41,903 nucleotides of DNA from an uncultured Actinomycetes bacterium (GTDB lineage: Bacteria > Actinomycetota > Actinomycetes > Nanopelagicales > Nanopelagicaceae), in the NCBI GenBank assembly GCA_937888825.1, contig CALBFE010000059.1, positions 1 to 41,903 on the forward strand, given 5' to 3'. Position numbers and translations under genes: made by a program. Positions 23,861-32,782 of the stretch are shown here, piece after piece. The notes beneath the pieces were generated by a model. That model had not been told where the DNA came from. It saw only the letters and a program-made list of their open reading frames with translations, and did not search any database. Positions within the stretch are counted from its first letter, which is position 1. Each line of letters begins with the position of its first letter.

Positions 23861-24378
23861 ATAGTTGGAATCACAATCTCGTTGTACTGCAGGAAACTAG
23901 GTTTAAACGGTGGATCAAAGCGAGCGACTCTAGTCTCCTCAGAAAGTGTCACGTTTTGCTTTTCGGCAGCAGCACGAAGCGCAGCGATTTTCTGTGCAGA
24001 TAACGCAGTAGTTGCTTTGCCACGAAATGAAGCAGCAACACAAATCTCTGCAGCAAGTTCGCGCAAGACAACCTTAGAATTAATTGGGAGAGGCATATCG
24101 GCAAGCGTGCTTCCTGCTGGCATCACAAATGAGACAAACCATTCATTCTCCGTGAGATTATCGAATCTTTTCGCAGTAATCACAGGAGCAGTCATAGCTA
24201 TTGCCTCCTCGGCATTATTGCCTTTAGAGATGTAACTAAAGAGTGAACCAAAAGCAGAACTTCCAGCATCGGAGTAATTGGCAGAACTTTTGACTTCGGC
24301 AATTACACAGGGCTTATATTCACGGATTTCAAACTCTGGATACGTTTTTAATACCGTGAACTCTTGCCTCTTAGTCAT
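23857..24378 (-). CDS. SOUL family heme-binding protein
   Basis: The 173-residue protein matches the SOUL/HBP family: an opening YPEFEIREYKPCVIAEV segment, FGSLFSYISKGN in the middle, IAMTAPVIT near residue 61, and W-FVMPAG near 85. Family members bind heme or tetrapyrroles, but bacterial roles are unclear. No signal peptide is evident. It starts seven bases after the clpC stop, so it may be read with clpC; I see no separate promoter. Given the cytochrome c and heme O genes in the same window, heme trafficking is a fair but unproven guess. Confidence 0.87.
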   Translation of the reverse strand: MTKRQEFTVLKTYPEFEIREYKPCVIAEVKSSANYSDAGSSAFGSLFSYISKGNNAEEAIAMTAPVITAKRFDNLTENEWFVSFVMPAGSTLADMPLPINSKVVLRELAAEICVAASFRGKATTALSAQKIAALRAAAEKQNVTLSEETRVARFDPPFKPSFLQYNEIVIPTI

Positions 24379-24385
24379 TTAGTTA

Positions 24386-26887
24386 TTAAGCAGTTGGTGC
24401 TTCAGCAAGATCTTCAGGTGAATCAGGCATCGCAGCCTTAGCTGCGCCTTTAAATGTGAAGGTTGCTTCTGCGTCTACACCCTCAACATCAACTACGATG
24501 ATTTCGCCGGCCTTTAGTTCACCGAACAAGATGCGCTCTGAAAGTGCATCTTCGATTTCACGTTGGATTGTGCGACGCAGTGGACGTGCACCTAGAAGTG
24601 GGTCATAACCACGAGCAGCAAGAAGGCTCTTAGCTGCTGGAGTTAATTCAATTCCCATATCTTTTGCCTGCAGACGGTCATCTAGGTTCTTGATCATCAA
24701 ATCAACGATTTGAATAATCTGATCCTTAGTTAACTGGTGGAAGACGATGACGTCATCAATACGGTTGAGGAACTCAGGGCGGAAATGATTCTTAAGTTCG
24801 TCATTTACCTTGCCCTTCATACGATCATAATTTGTTTGATCATCATCGCTGTTAGCAAAACCAAGGCCCAGGCTCTTTGAAATATCGCGTGTGCCAAGGT
24901 TTGTAGTCATGATGATGACAGTATTTTTGAAGTCAACGGTGCGTCCTTGTGCATCAGTTAGACGGCCATCTTCAAGAACCTGAAGAAGTGAGTTGAAGAT
25001 ATCTGGGTGTGCTTTTTCGATTTCATCGAAAAGAACAACTGAGAATGGGCGACGGCGAACCTTTTCAGTGAGCTGTCCACCCTCGTCATATCCAACATAT
25101 CCTGGAGGTGCACCGAATAAACGTGATGCGGTGTGACGCTCTGAATATTCAGACATATCAAGTTGAATAAGCGCATCTTGATCACCAAATAAGAATGATG
25201 CAAGGGTGCGAGAAAGTTCAGTCTTACCAACACCTGAAGGACCGGCGAAGATAAATGATCCGCCTGGACGGCGTGGGTCCTTTAGACCTGCGCGTGTGCG
25301 ACGGATTGCTTGTGACAAGGCTTTGATTGCTTGGTCTTGTCCAATAACACGGTTGTGAAGTTCATCTTCCATACGAAGAAGTCGTGCAGTTTCTTCTTCT
25401 GTAAGTTTAAAGACTGGGATACCTGTTGAGATTGAAAGCACCTGAGCGATGAGTTCTTCATCAACTTCAGTGACCTTATCTAGATCTGTGGCCTTCCAAT
25501 TCTTTTCAGCTTCATGCTTCTCAGTAATTAAGTTCTTTTCCTTATCGCGAAGAGCCGCGGCCATTTCAAAGTCTTGACCATCGATAGCAGACTCTTTTTC
25601 CTTACGGGCTTCTGCGATCTTGTCATCAAATGCGCGAAGCTCTGCAGGTGCAGTCATGCGCTTAATACGAAGGCGTGAGCCTGCTTCATCGATTAAATCG
25701 ATTGCCTTATCTGGCAAGAAGCGATCTGATACATAACGATCAGCAAGATTTGCTGCCGCTGCTAGTGCACCATCTGTAATAGAAACACGGTGGTGAGTTT
25801 CGTAGCGATCGCGAAGACCCTTCAAGATTTCGATTGTGTGAGCAACTGAAGGCTCTTTAACTTGAATAGGTTGGAAACGGCGCTCAAGGGCTGCATCTTT
25901 TTCAACATGCTTGCGATACTCATCAAGAGTTGTTGCACCGATTGTCTGTAGTTCACCGCGAGCCAGCATTGGCTTCAAGATGCTGGCAGCATCAATGGCA
26001 CCTTCTGCAGCTCCTGCGCCAACAAGTGTGTGAATTTCATCGATGAAAAGAATGATGTCACCGCGAGTTTTAATCTCTTTGAGTACTTTCTTTAGGCGCT
26101 CTTCGAAATCTCCGCGGTAGCGGCTTCCGGCAACAAGTGCGCCAAGATCGAGTGAATAAACCTGCTTATCTTTCAAAGTCTCTGGGACATCGTTTTTGTA
26201 AATTGCTTGGGCAAGACCTTCAACAACTGCAGTCTTACCAACACCTGGTTCACCAATAAGAACTGGATTGTTCTTTGTGCGACGTGAAAGAACTTGCATC
26301 ACACGTTCGATTTCATTTTCGCGACCAATAACTGGATCAAGCTTTCCTTCACGGGCAGCTTGTGTGAGGTTGCGACCGAATTGATCAAGAACTAATGATG
26401 TTGATGGTGTTCCTTCTGCTGGTCCGCCAGTTTGTACTGCTTCTTTACCTTGGTAACCAGAAAGCAATTGAATAACTTGTTGGCGAACACGATTAAGGTC
26501 AGCGCCAAGCTTTACAAGAACCTGCGCAGCAACGCCTTCACCTTCACGAATAAGGCCAAGCAAAATATGTTCTGTGCCAATGTAGTTGTGACCAAGTTGC
26601 AGCGCTTCACGAAGTGATAGTTCTAGAACTTTCTTTGCACGTGGTGTGAAAGGAATATGACCACTTGGTGCTTGTTGTCCTTGACCAATAATTTCTTCTA
26701 CTTGCGCGCGAACGCCTTCAAGTGAAATACCCAGTGACTCAAGACCCTTTGCAGCAACGCCTTCGCCTTCATGGATAAGCCCGAGCAAGATGTGCTCTGT
26801 GCCGATGTAGTTGTGATTGAGCATGCGTGCTTCTTCTTGAGCCAGCACAACGACTCGGCGGGCTCGATCTGTAAAGCGCTCAAACAT
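24386..26887 (-). CDS. clpC: ATP-dependent Clp protease ATPase subunit ClpC
   Basis: ClpC is the AAA+ unfoldase that feeds proteins to ClpP. The 833-residue protein has two N-terminal Clp-N repeats (both with [14 protein letters not shown], residues 1-145), a first AAA domain with Walker A GEPGVGKT at 212-219, a UVR-type coiled segment near 425-460, and a second AAA domain with GPSGVGKT at 549-556. The IGF-type loop for ClpP docking should lie near residue 675; LGLGF is seen there. It has the longest non-coding leader in the window (127 bp upstream), unlike its mostly leaderless neighbours. ClpC1 is essential in mycobacteria. Confidence 0.97.
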   Translation of the reverse strand: MFERFTDRARRVVVLAQEEARMLNHNYIGTEHILLGLIHEGEGVAAKGLESLGISLEGVRAQVEEIIGQGQQAPSGHIPFTPRAKKVLELSLREALQLGHNYIGTEHILLGLIREGEGVAAQVLVKLGADLNRVRQQVIQLLSGYQGKEAVQTGGPAEGTPSTSLVLDQFGRNLTQAAREGKLDPVIGRENEIERVMQVLSRRTKNNPVLIGEPGVGKTAVVEGLAQAIYKNDVPETLKDKQVYSLDLGALVAGSRYRGDFEERLKKVLKEIKTRGDIILFIDEIHTLVGAGAAEGAIDAASILKPMLARGELQTIGATTLDEYRKHVEKDAALERRFQPIQVKEPSVAHTIEILKGLRDRYETHHRVSITDGALAAAANLADRYVSDRFLPDKAIDLIDEAGSRLRIKRMTAPAELRAFDDKIAEARKEKESAIDGQDFEMAAALRDKEKNLITEKHEAEKNWKATDLDKVTEVDEELIAQVLSISTGIPVFKLTEEETARLLRMEDELHNRVIGQDQAIKALSQAIRRTRAGLKDPRRPGGSFIFAGPSGVGKTELSRTLASFLFGDQDALIQLDMSEYSERHTASRLFGAPPGYVGYDEGGQLTEKVRRRPFSVVLFDEIEKAHPDIFNSLLQVLEDGRLTDAQGRTVDFKNTVIIMTTNLGTRDISKSLGLGFANSDDDQTNYDRMKGKVNDELKNHFRPEFLNRIDDVIVFHQLTKDQIIQIVDLMIKNLDDRLQAKDMGIELTPAAKSLLAARGYDPLLGARPLRRTIQREIEDALSERILFGELKAGEIIVVDVEGVDAEATFTFKGAAKAAMPDSPEDLAEAPTA

Positions 26888-27014
26888 GGGTGGGGCTCTC
26901 TTTCTTCTGACGTTATCTTTAGCCTAATACCTACAGGCTTACGCTCGCGAGGTGGATTGCTACTGTCTTTTACAACCCAATAACTAGCCCTTTTATGCCC
27001 GTTTGAGGCTATAT
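26888..27014. promoter_or_regulatory. largest gene-free stretch: clpC upstream region
   Basis: This 127-bp gap is the longest without a gene. Reading leftward it holds TAGGCT at 26921-26926 as a candidate -10, which would give clpC a leader of about 27 bases, and a perfect 8-bp palindrome CTCGCGAG at 26944-26951 just upstream of it. The palindrome could be an operator half but matches no clpC regulator box I know (the ClgR consensus does not fit). The ATG is preceded only by a weak AAGAAAGAGAG purine tract. Confidence 0.4.
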
Positions 27015-27512
27015 CTAGGCCAGTTTCTTGAGCATTCGGGTGTTGCCAAGGGTATTTGGCTTGACTGATTCAAGATCTAAAAACTCAGCCACACCGGCGT
27101 CATAAGAACGCAGAAGCTCGGCATAGACCGTTGGGTTAACTGGGGTGCCTTCAATTACTTCAAAACCATGGGCCCCAAAGAACTCAGTTTGGAATGTAAG
27201 GCAGAAAATCTTTTCTACACCCACTTCACCGGCGCGTTCAATTATCGCTTCCAGAATTTTATGTCCAATACCTTGCCGGTTGAGCTCTTTCTTAACGGCC
27301 ATGGTGCGAACTTCAGCTAAATCTTCCCAGAGAATATGAAGTGCCCCGCACCCAACAACAACACCATCAACTTCAGCGACAATAAATTCTTGAACGCTTT
27401 CATACAAAGTTACGGTTTCTTTCGCCAGCATTTGGCCGGGAGCAGCGTAGGAATCAACTAGTGCACGGATTGCCTTCACATCATTAGTTTTTGCGGGGCG
27501 AACAACCAGCAT
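27015..27512 (-). CDS. argA: amino-acid (glutamate) N-acetyltransferase ArgA, short actinobacterial type
   Basis: The 165-residue GNAT protein closely resembles M. tuberculosis ArgA (Rv2747): VRPAKTNDVKAIRALVDSYA at the start, VGCGALHILWEDLAEVRTMAV around residue 52, the acetyl-CoA loop NRQGIGHKI near 83, and the diagnostic tail EFLDLESVKPNTLGNTRML. This enzyme acetylates glutamate or glutamine to begin arginine synthesis. It starts two bases after the lysS stop and probably uses a GAGG site inside the lysS end. Its place between clpC and lysS is where Actinobacteria such as M. tuberculosis have lsr2. Confidence 0.88.
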   Translation of the reverse strand: MLVVRPAKTNDVKAIRALVDSYAAPGQMLAKETVTLYESVQEFIVAEVDGVVVGCGALHILWEDLAEVRTMAVKKELNRQGIGHKILEAIIERAGEVGVEKIFCLTFQTEFFGAHGFEVIEGTPVNPTVYAELLRSYDAGVAEFLDLESVKPNTLGNTRMLKKLA

Positions 27513-27514
27513 TC

Positions 27515-29020
27515 TTATTCAACCTCAGGCTTTACTAATGGGAACAAAATAGTTTCGCGAATTCCAAGACCGGTTAGCGCCATCAATAGGCGATCAACGC
27601 CCATTCCCATACCACCCATAGGTGGCATACCAAACTCCATTGCACGTAAGAAATCCTCATCTACTTGCATTGCTTCAAGATCGCCCTTAGAACCAAGTGT
27701 GGCCTGTTCAACTAATCGATCCCTTTGAATAACTGGATCAATTAACTCTGAGTAACCAGTTGCTAATTCAAAACCATCAATATAGAGATCCCACTTTTCT
27801 GCCACACCAGGAATATCACGATGTGCACGAACAAGTGGAGATGTATCAACTGGGAAGCCCATAACAAAAGTTGGTGCAATCAACTGATCTTTAGCAACGT
27901 GCTCGAAGATTTCTTCGGCTAACTTGCCCGTAATCCACTTTGGATCAATCTTTATGCCAAGCTTCGTCGCAATGGTTTTTAACTCAGCAATAGAAGTAAG
28001 TGCAGTAACACTTTGGCCAACGCCTTCAGAGATAGCCTCATATAGGGATATTTCGCGCCAAGTGCCACCCAGATCTGCCTGGCGGCCATCGTGGTGTGTA
28101 ACAACGTGTGAACCAGCAACTGCCATCGCAGCGCTTTGAACTAGCTCACGAGTTAAGTCAGCAATGCTGCGCCAATCTCCGTATGCCTGATAACTCTCAA
28201 TCATTGCAAACTCTGGTGAGTGTGAAGAGTCAGCGCCTTCATTGCGAAAGTTTCGATTAATCTCAAATACGCGCTCAATTCCACCAACCACACAGCGCTT
28301 TAAAAATAACTCTGGGGCAATACGTAAGTAAAGATCCATGTCATAGGCGTTAGAGAAAGACTTAAATGGGCGAGCAGTAGCTCCACCATGCATAACCTGC
28401 AACATAGGTGTTTCAACTTCAATGAAGCTTTGGTTATGGAAAGTTTCACGCAAAGAACGCATCACTGCAGGACGCAAGCGTGCATTTTCACGGGCCTCTG
28501 GACGAACAATGAGATCGACGTAGCGCATGCGCACGCGTGTTTCCTCTGACATCGGTTTGTGATCATTGGGAAGCGGGCGAAGTGATTTAGAAGCTATCTT
28601 CCATGAGTTAGCAAGAATAGATAGTTCGCCGCGCTTTGATGTGATGATTTCGCCTGTCACAGAAACAATGTCACCTAAATCAATATCTGATTTCCAGGAA
28701 TCGAGTGACTCTTGACCGATTTTATCGAGTGAGAACATAGCTTGAAGCTCAGTGCCATCGCCTTCACGAAGGGTTGCAAAGCAAAGCTTTCCGGTGTCGC
28801 GCTTGAAGATAATGCGCCCTGTTAAGGATTCAATATCACCTGTTGCAACATCGATTTCAAGTGCTGAATACTTTTCACGTACTTCTTTTAAAGTTTTCGT
28901 GCGCGGCACAGAGACTGGATATGGCTCAGTTCCACCTTCTAGTAGCGATGCACGCTTTTCACGGCGAATGCGTAGCTGCTCTGGCAGATCCTCTTCGACA
29001 GGTGTGTTCTCTGTACTCAT
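27515..29020 (-). CDS. lysS: lysine-tRNA ligase LysS
   Basis: Class II lysyl-tRNA synthetase charging tRNA-Lys. The 501-residue protein has an N-terminal OB-fold anticodon-binding domain (about 55-155, with [20 protein letters not shown]), motif 2 [18 protein letters not shown] near residue 255-275, and motif 3 [15 protein letters not shown] near the end. Length is normal. TAGACT at 29031-29036 lies ten bases before the ATG in the 21-bp gap after coaX, so lysS may have a promoter giving a leader of a few bases. It is followed closely by argA. Confidence 0.97.
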   Translation of the reverse strand: MSTENTPVEEDLPEQLRIRREKRASLLEGGTEPYPVSVPRTKTLKEVREKYSALEIDVATGDIESLTGRIIFKRDTGKLCFATLREGDGTELQAMFSLDKIGQESLDSWKSDIDLGDIVSVTGEIITSKRGELSILANSWKIASKSLRPLPNDHKPMSEETRVRMRYVDLIVRPEARENARLRPAVMRSLRETFHNQSFIEVETPMLQVMHGGATARPFKSFSNAYDMDLYLRIAPELFLKRCVVGGIERVFEINRNFRNEGADSSHSPEFAMIESYQAYGDWRSIADLTRELVQSAAMAVAGSHVVTHHDGRQADLGGTWREISLYEAISEGVGQSVTALTSIAELKTIATKLGIKIDPKWITGKLAEEIFEHVAKDQLIAPTFVMGFPVDTSPLVRAHRDIPGVAEKWDLYIDGFELATGYSELIDPVIQRDRLVEQATLGSKGDLEAMQVDEDFLRAMEFGMPPMGGMGMGVDRLLMALTGLGIRETILFPLVKPEVE

Positions 29021-29041
29021 AATGAGGCGAAGTCTACCGAG

Positions 29042-29806
29042 TTATGCATTTCGTTCGTGAATTAAACGAAGGCCTATGAGCGTTAAATCTGGCTCATGAT
29101 GCTCGATAGTTTCAGAAACGCCAATTATCAGCGGGGCTAAACCACCTGTAGCGATGACTGTCGGTGCTGTCGAATAGCTTTCAAGAAGTTCGGCTGTAAT
29201 GCGATCGACTAATCCATCAACTTGTCCGGCAAATCCAAAGATTGTTCCAGACTGAAGAGCTTCGACTGTATTTTTCCCGATAACGTTTTTAGGACGCACT
29301 AATTCAACTTTGCGAAGTTGGGCTGCACGAGAAGCTAGGGCATCAACAGAGATCTCAATTCCAGGTGCAAGTGCGCCACCTAAGAACTCACCTTTTGGTG
29401 AAACAACATCTAAATTAGTTGAAGTACCAAAATCAACCACAATTGCTGGACCACCGAAAAGAGTGTGTGCGGCCAAGGTATTAACGATTCGGTCAGCACC
29501 AATTTCCTTCGGATTATCAACTAGAAGAGGCACGCCTGTTTTAATTCCAGGTTCAACAATTGTGACTCTAATATCTGAAAAATAATCATCAATCATTGAG
29601 CGCAGCTCGCGCAAAGTTGCTGGCACCGTTGAGCACACTGATAGACCAGTAACTTCAAAACCATCTACAAGTGAGCGATATTGCAGCCACAGCTCGTCGG
29701 CTGTGCTGCGCGGATCTGTTTTTACGCGCCATGAGCGCACTAACTCAGCACCTTTAAATACTCCCAGTACAGTATTGGTATTACCTACATCAACAGTTAG
29801 TAACAC
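29042..29806 (-). CDS. coaX: type III pantothenate kinase CoaX
   Basis: CoaX phosphorylates pantothenate, the first step to coenzyme A. The 254-residue ASKHA-fold protein has VDVGNTNTVLGVFKG at 5-19 (phosphate loop), VDFGTSTNLDVV near 119, and LGGALAPGIEISVDAL near 137, all type III features. The start is GTG at 29806, directly after the panC stop (no spacer), so the CoA-pathway pair panC-coaX is coupled. M. tuberculosis has panD between these two genes; it is missing here. Confidence 0.94.
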   Translation of the reverse strand: MLLTVDVGNTNTVLGVFKGAELVRSWRVKTDPRSTADELWLQYRSLVDGFEVTGLSVCSTVPATLRELRSMIDDYFSDIRVTIVEPGIKTGVPLLVDNPKEIGADRIVNTLAAHTLFGGPAIVVDFGTSTNLDVVSPKGEFLGGALAPGIEISVDALASRAAQLRKVELVRPKNVIGKNTVEALQSGTIFGFAGQVDGLVDRITAELLESYSTAPTVIATGGLAPLIIGVSETIEHHEPDLTLIGLRLIHERNA

Positions 29807-30562
29807 TTAACGCCCCTCTCCCATTTTCATATTGTCAATTAAGCGGACTCCATCTATCCAACCCGCAATAATCGCTCTTTTGTGACGTGTTTGATCCGTA
29901 GCTACTTCAAATGAATCTTCATCAATAATCGCTGCATAATCCTTTTTAAACCCAGATTCAGTTGCAAGCGTTGAATTAATTATTTCATGAGCGATGGCAA
30001 CGCTTGGAGCTAGATGAGCTGCAGCTAAAGCTCGCTGGATCACATTGGCACTTACCCGGCCTTCTTCGCTGAGTCGAACGTTGCGTGATGAAAGGGCAAG
30101 ACCATCAAACTCGCGCACAGTTGGCACACCAACAATTTCTACTAAGCCTTTCATCCCTTTGATTATGGCTAACTGCTGGAAATCTTTTTCCCCAAAGATG
30201 GCCATTTGTGGTTTAACAATTTCAAATAATCGATTAACAACAGTTACAACACCGTCAAAGTGATCGGGGCGAGAATGACCTTCATATAGCTTGCCTAGCG
30301 GGCCAGCGCTTAACTTCTTAATCTCATTTGGATAAATCTCGTCATACTCAGGCATCCACACTTCTGTGGCTCCAGCCAAAGTTGCTAATTGAATATCTCG
30401 CTCTGGACTGCGTGGATAATTTTTAAGATCATCTGGATTTTCAAATTGAAGTGGATTAACAAAAATACTTACAACAACTTCTTTACTTAAACTGCGAGCA
30501 CGCTTAATCAACGCTTGGTGGCCTTTATGCAAGGCACCCATAGTTGGCACTAATACAGTCAT
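29807..30562 (-). CDS. panC: pantothenate synthetase PanC, short N-terminus
   Basis: PanC joins pantoate and beta-alanine to pantothenate using ATP. The 251-residue protein opens almost at the ATP-binding HIGH-like motif: VPTMGALHKGH at 5-15. Later motifs are FVNPLQF near 38, GHSRPDHFDGV near 90, FGEKDFQQL near 120 and LSSRNVRLS near 153. Typical PanC has about 20 more residues before this motif; here an in-frame TGA lies eight codons upstream of the ATG, so the short form is real in this sequence. A good Shine-Dalgarno GGAG (30570-30573) is seven bases before the ATG. Confidence 0.93.
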   Translation of the reverse strand: MTVLVPTMGALHKGHQALIKRARSLSKEVVVSIFVNPLQFENPDDLKNYPRSPERDIQLATLAGATEVWMPEYDEIYPNEIKKLSAGPLGKLYEGHSRPDHFDGVVTVVNRLFEIVKPQMAIFGEKDFQQLAIIKGMKGLVEIVGVPTVREFDGLALSSRNVRLSEEGRVSANVIQRALAAAHLAPSVAIAHEIINSTLATESGFKKDYAAIIDEDSFEVATDQTRHKRAIIAGWIDGVRLIDNMKMGEGR

Positions 30563-30613
30563 CGTATGGCTCCAGTCCTTTCAGGTACCGGGCGAGATAA
30601 GACAAGTTTAGGG
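30563..30613 (-). promoter_or_regulatory. probable panC promoter and ribosome binding site
   Basis: Reading leftward, TAAACT at 30605-30610 and TTATCT at 30595-30600 are candidate -10 elements, and GGAG at 30570-30573 is the ribosome site. This makes panC-coaX a leadered unit separate from the fol genes. Confidence 0.4.
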
Positions 30614-31063
30614 TTATTGAGGCAATTGCTCCAAAAGCTGGCTTATTTTCCCATGTGTAAGCAGGACTGCTTCGGGTTCTATTTCAAACCAAGGCTCTAA
30701 AACAAAGCGGCGCTCATGGACTCTGGGATGTGGCAGCTCTAACTCTTCACTTTTACTGAGCAGTGAACCATATTGAATGAGATCTAAATCAATTGTTCTT
30801 GGGCCCCACCGTTCAATTCTTTCTCTGCCCATAGATTTTTCAATACCTTGCAAAAGCGAAAGCAAATCTATTGCAGATAAATCACTTTCAATGATGCAGA
30901 CCGCATTGAGATAATCAGGTTGTTCTGGCCCACCAACAGGTGCGGTGGAGTAGTAAGAAGAAATGCTTTGAAAATCTGTCGATTCTTTTAAAAGCGCAAC
31001 TGCAATATCTAGATTCTCTTTTGGGTTTCCAATATTTGCCCCAAGTGCAATAACTGCCTTCAT
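30614..31063 (-). CDS. folK: 2-amino-4-hydroxy-6-hydroxymethyldihydropteridine pyrophosphokinase FolK
   Basis: FolK transfers pyrophosphate from ATP to hydroxymethyl-dihydropterin, making the substrate of FolP. The 149-residue protein shows ALGANIGNP at the start, the family signature GPRTIDLDLIQYG near 85-97 with the magnesium-binding aspartates, and LPHPRVHERRFVLEPW near 110. Its ATG overlaps the folB stop (ATGA). It is the last gene of folE-folP-folB-folK, a full pterin branch in one unit. Confidence 0.95.
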   Translation of the reverse strand: MKAVIALGANIGNPKENLDIAVALLKESTDFQSISSYYSTAPVGGPEQPDYLNAVCIIESDLSAIDLLSLLQGIEKSMGRERIERWGPRTIDLDLIQYGSLLSKSEELELPHPRVHERRFVLEPWFEIEPEAVLLTHGKISQLLEQLPQ

Positions 31064-31422
31064 CGCTTGCGTGTGATCTGCACGGCAATATCTTTAAGAA
31101 CTGCGTCCACTGGCGCTTGTGGCTTATGAACGGTAACTGTCACAACTGAAACTTTCACGTGGTCTTTAAGAATCTGATCTGCAATACGACCAGCTAATTT
31201 TTCTATCAAATTAACTGGCTCAGTGGTAATATGCCTTACAACCAAGTTCGTAATCTCTGCATAATTAACAGTGTCTTGGATTTCATCGGTTTTAGATGCC
31301 GCGCTGAGATCTACTGTCAGCGCAACGTCTACAATGAAGCCCTGACCATTTTGGCGCTCGTGATCAAATAGACCGTGATATCCAAAACCTTCAATACCCG
31401 TTAGAAATATCTGATCGCTCAT
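31060..31422 (-). CDS. folB: dihydroneopterin aldolase FolB
   Basis: FolB splits dihydroneopterin to hydroxymethyl-dihydropterin and glycolaldehyde. The 120-residue protein has the catalytic trio at the positions known from characterised enzymes: Glu22 (FDHERQNG), Tyr54 (DTVNYAE) and Lys100 (TVHKPQAP). Length is normal. It overlaps folP and folK by four bases on each side, so expression is tightly coupled within the folate unit. Confidence 0.95.
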   Translation of the reverse strand: MSDQIFLTGIEGFGYHGLFDHERQNGQGFIVDVALTVDLSAASKTDEIQDTVNYAEITNLVVRHITTEPVNLIEKLAGRIADQILKDHVKVSVVTVTVHKPQAPVDAVLKDIAVQITRKR

Positions 31423-32174
31423 GAGCCAAGAACATCCTTGTGTGCTTTCACAGAGTGAACTCTAACTCCCCAAATGCCAGATGTGGATAGGCGTTTAGTT
31501 AGCTCGATAGTTGCTGCTTCGCGCTCATCGGGATTATCTCCTCCTAGAAAGCGTTTGCGTGATGCTCCAATTAATACTGGATAGCCAAGGGCTACAAATT
31601 GATCAATGGAATCAATGATTTCCCAGTTATGGTGAGCATCTTTAGCAAAGCCAATACCTGGATCAATAATCAAATTATTTTTAGTAATCCCAGCATCTAG
31701 AGCCGCACTCAACCTTTCCTGCAGCTCTGAAATTACATCTTTAACTACATCACCATAAGCGGCCCGCGCATCCATATCTTTTGAATGCCCACGCCAATGC
31801 ATTGCAATATAGGGCACGCCTAACTGAGCCGTAGTTGGCAGCATCTCTGGATCAGCTAAACCACCGCTGACATCGTTAATGATTTGCGCGCCTGCTTTAA
31901 TGGCAGCCGTAGCTGTACTTGCGCGCATTGTGTCAATGCTGATTTGTGCACCAGATTTTGCTAACTCTTTGATTACTGGAATAACTCGAGCAAGTTCTTC
32001 TTCTTTAGAAACACGTTCGACTCCAGGTTTCGTTGATTCACCACCAATATCGATGATGTCAACGCCTTCAGCCAACATCTCATGAGCCCGATTCACTGCG
32101 GCTTCAAAATCATTATGGCGTCCGCCGTCAGCAAAAGAATCTGGTGTGACATTTAAAATGCCCATAACAATCAT
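31419..32174 (-). CDS. folP: dihydropteroate synthase FolP
   Basis: FolP condenses p-aminobenzoate with the FolK product to dihydropteroate; it is the sulfonamide target. The 251-residue TIM-barrel protein starts right at the signature VMGILNVTPDSFADGG (3-18), followed by DIIDIGGESTKPG near 38-50, ISIDTMRA near 79, INDVSGG near 98, DPGIGFAKD near 170 and GASRKRFLG near 202. The short lead-in before the signature is usual in Actinobacteria. It overlaps folB by four bases and lies five bases after folE. Confidence 0.96.
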   Translation of the reverse strand: MIVMGILNVTPDSFADGGRHNDFEAAVNRAHEMLAEGVDIIDIGGESTKPGVERVSKEEELARVIPVIKELAKSGAQISIDTMRASTATAAIKAGAQIINDVSGGLADPEMLPTTAQLGVPYIAMHWRGHSKDMDARAAYGDVVKDVISELQERLSAALDAGITKNNLIIDPGIGFAKDAHHNWEIIDSIDQFVALGYPVLIGASRKRFLGGDNPDEREAATIELTKRLSTSGIWGVRVHSVKAHKDVLGS

Positions 32175-32179
32175 GGTGT

Positions 32180-32782
32180 TTACCGATTTGTAATTAAGCT
32201 AATCGCTTCAGCACGAGTTGCCGTGTTTTGTAGTACTCCACGCACCGCGCTTGTTGTCGTACGAGCATTGGACTTCTTAACACCACGCATTGACATACAC
32301 AAATGTTCACAATCAATAATCACAATTACGCCTAGTGGATCCAAGATATCAACCATCGCATCAGCAATCTGAGTAGTTAGACGTTCTTGCACTTGCGGTC
32401 TGCGTGAATACATATCTACTAAACGAGCGATCTTAGAAAGTCCAGTAATTTTCCCGCTTGGGATATAGCCGACATGTGCGACACCATGGAATGGCGTGAG
32501 GTGGTGCTCGCAATGTGAAAAAACCTCAATATCGCGCACGATTACTAGCTCTTCATGGCCAATATCAAAAGTAGTAGTTAATACATCTTCTGGTGATTGC
32601 CATAGGCCTTCAAAGTTTTCCTTCATGGCACGTGCTACACGTGCAGGAGTTTCCTTCAATCCTTCACGATCTGGATCTTCACCAAGGGCTAGAAGTAATT
32701 CGCGCACAGCTTTTTCTGCCCGCACCTGATCATAAGGACCAGAAGCACGACCATCAGTCACGGTGACTTTACTTATCGTCAC
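32180..32782 (-). CDS. folE: GTP cyclohydrolase I FolE
   Basis: FolE turns GTP into dihydroneopterin triphosphate, opening the folate pathway. The 200-residue protein has the zinc ligands Cys91, His94 ([12 protein letters not shown]) and Cys162 ([11 protein letters not shown]), plus RPQVQERLT near 128. The predicted GTG start at 32782 overlaps the ftsH end by 14 bases; another GTG at 32761, beginning MTDGRASG, lies eight bases after the ftsH stop and is an equally good start. Context ties folate synthesis genes to ftsH, as in M. tuberculosis. Confidence 0.95.
   Translation of the reverse strand: MTISKVTVTDGRASGPYDQVRAEKAVRELLLALGEDPDREGLKETPARVARAMKENFEGLWQSPEDVLTTTFDIGHEELVIVRDIEVFSHCEHHLTPFHGVAHVGYIPSGKITGLSKIARLVDMYSRRPQVQERLTTQIADAMVDILDPLGVIVIIDCEHLCMSMRGVKKSNARTTTSAVRGVLQNTATRAEAISLITNR

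Noticed and set aside
29807..30562. panC as a pseudogene because of its short N-terminus
   Set aside because: All later catalytic motifs are intact, a good ribosome site precedes the ATG, and it is coupled to coaX; I treat it as functional but short.
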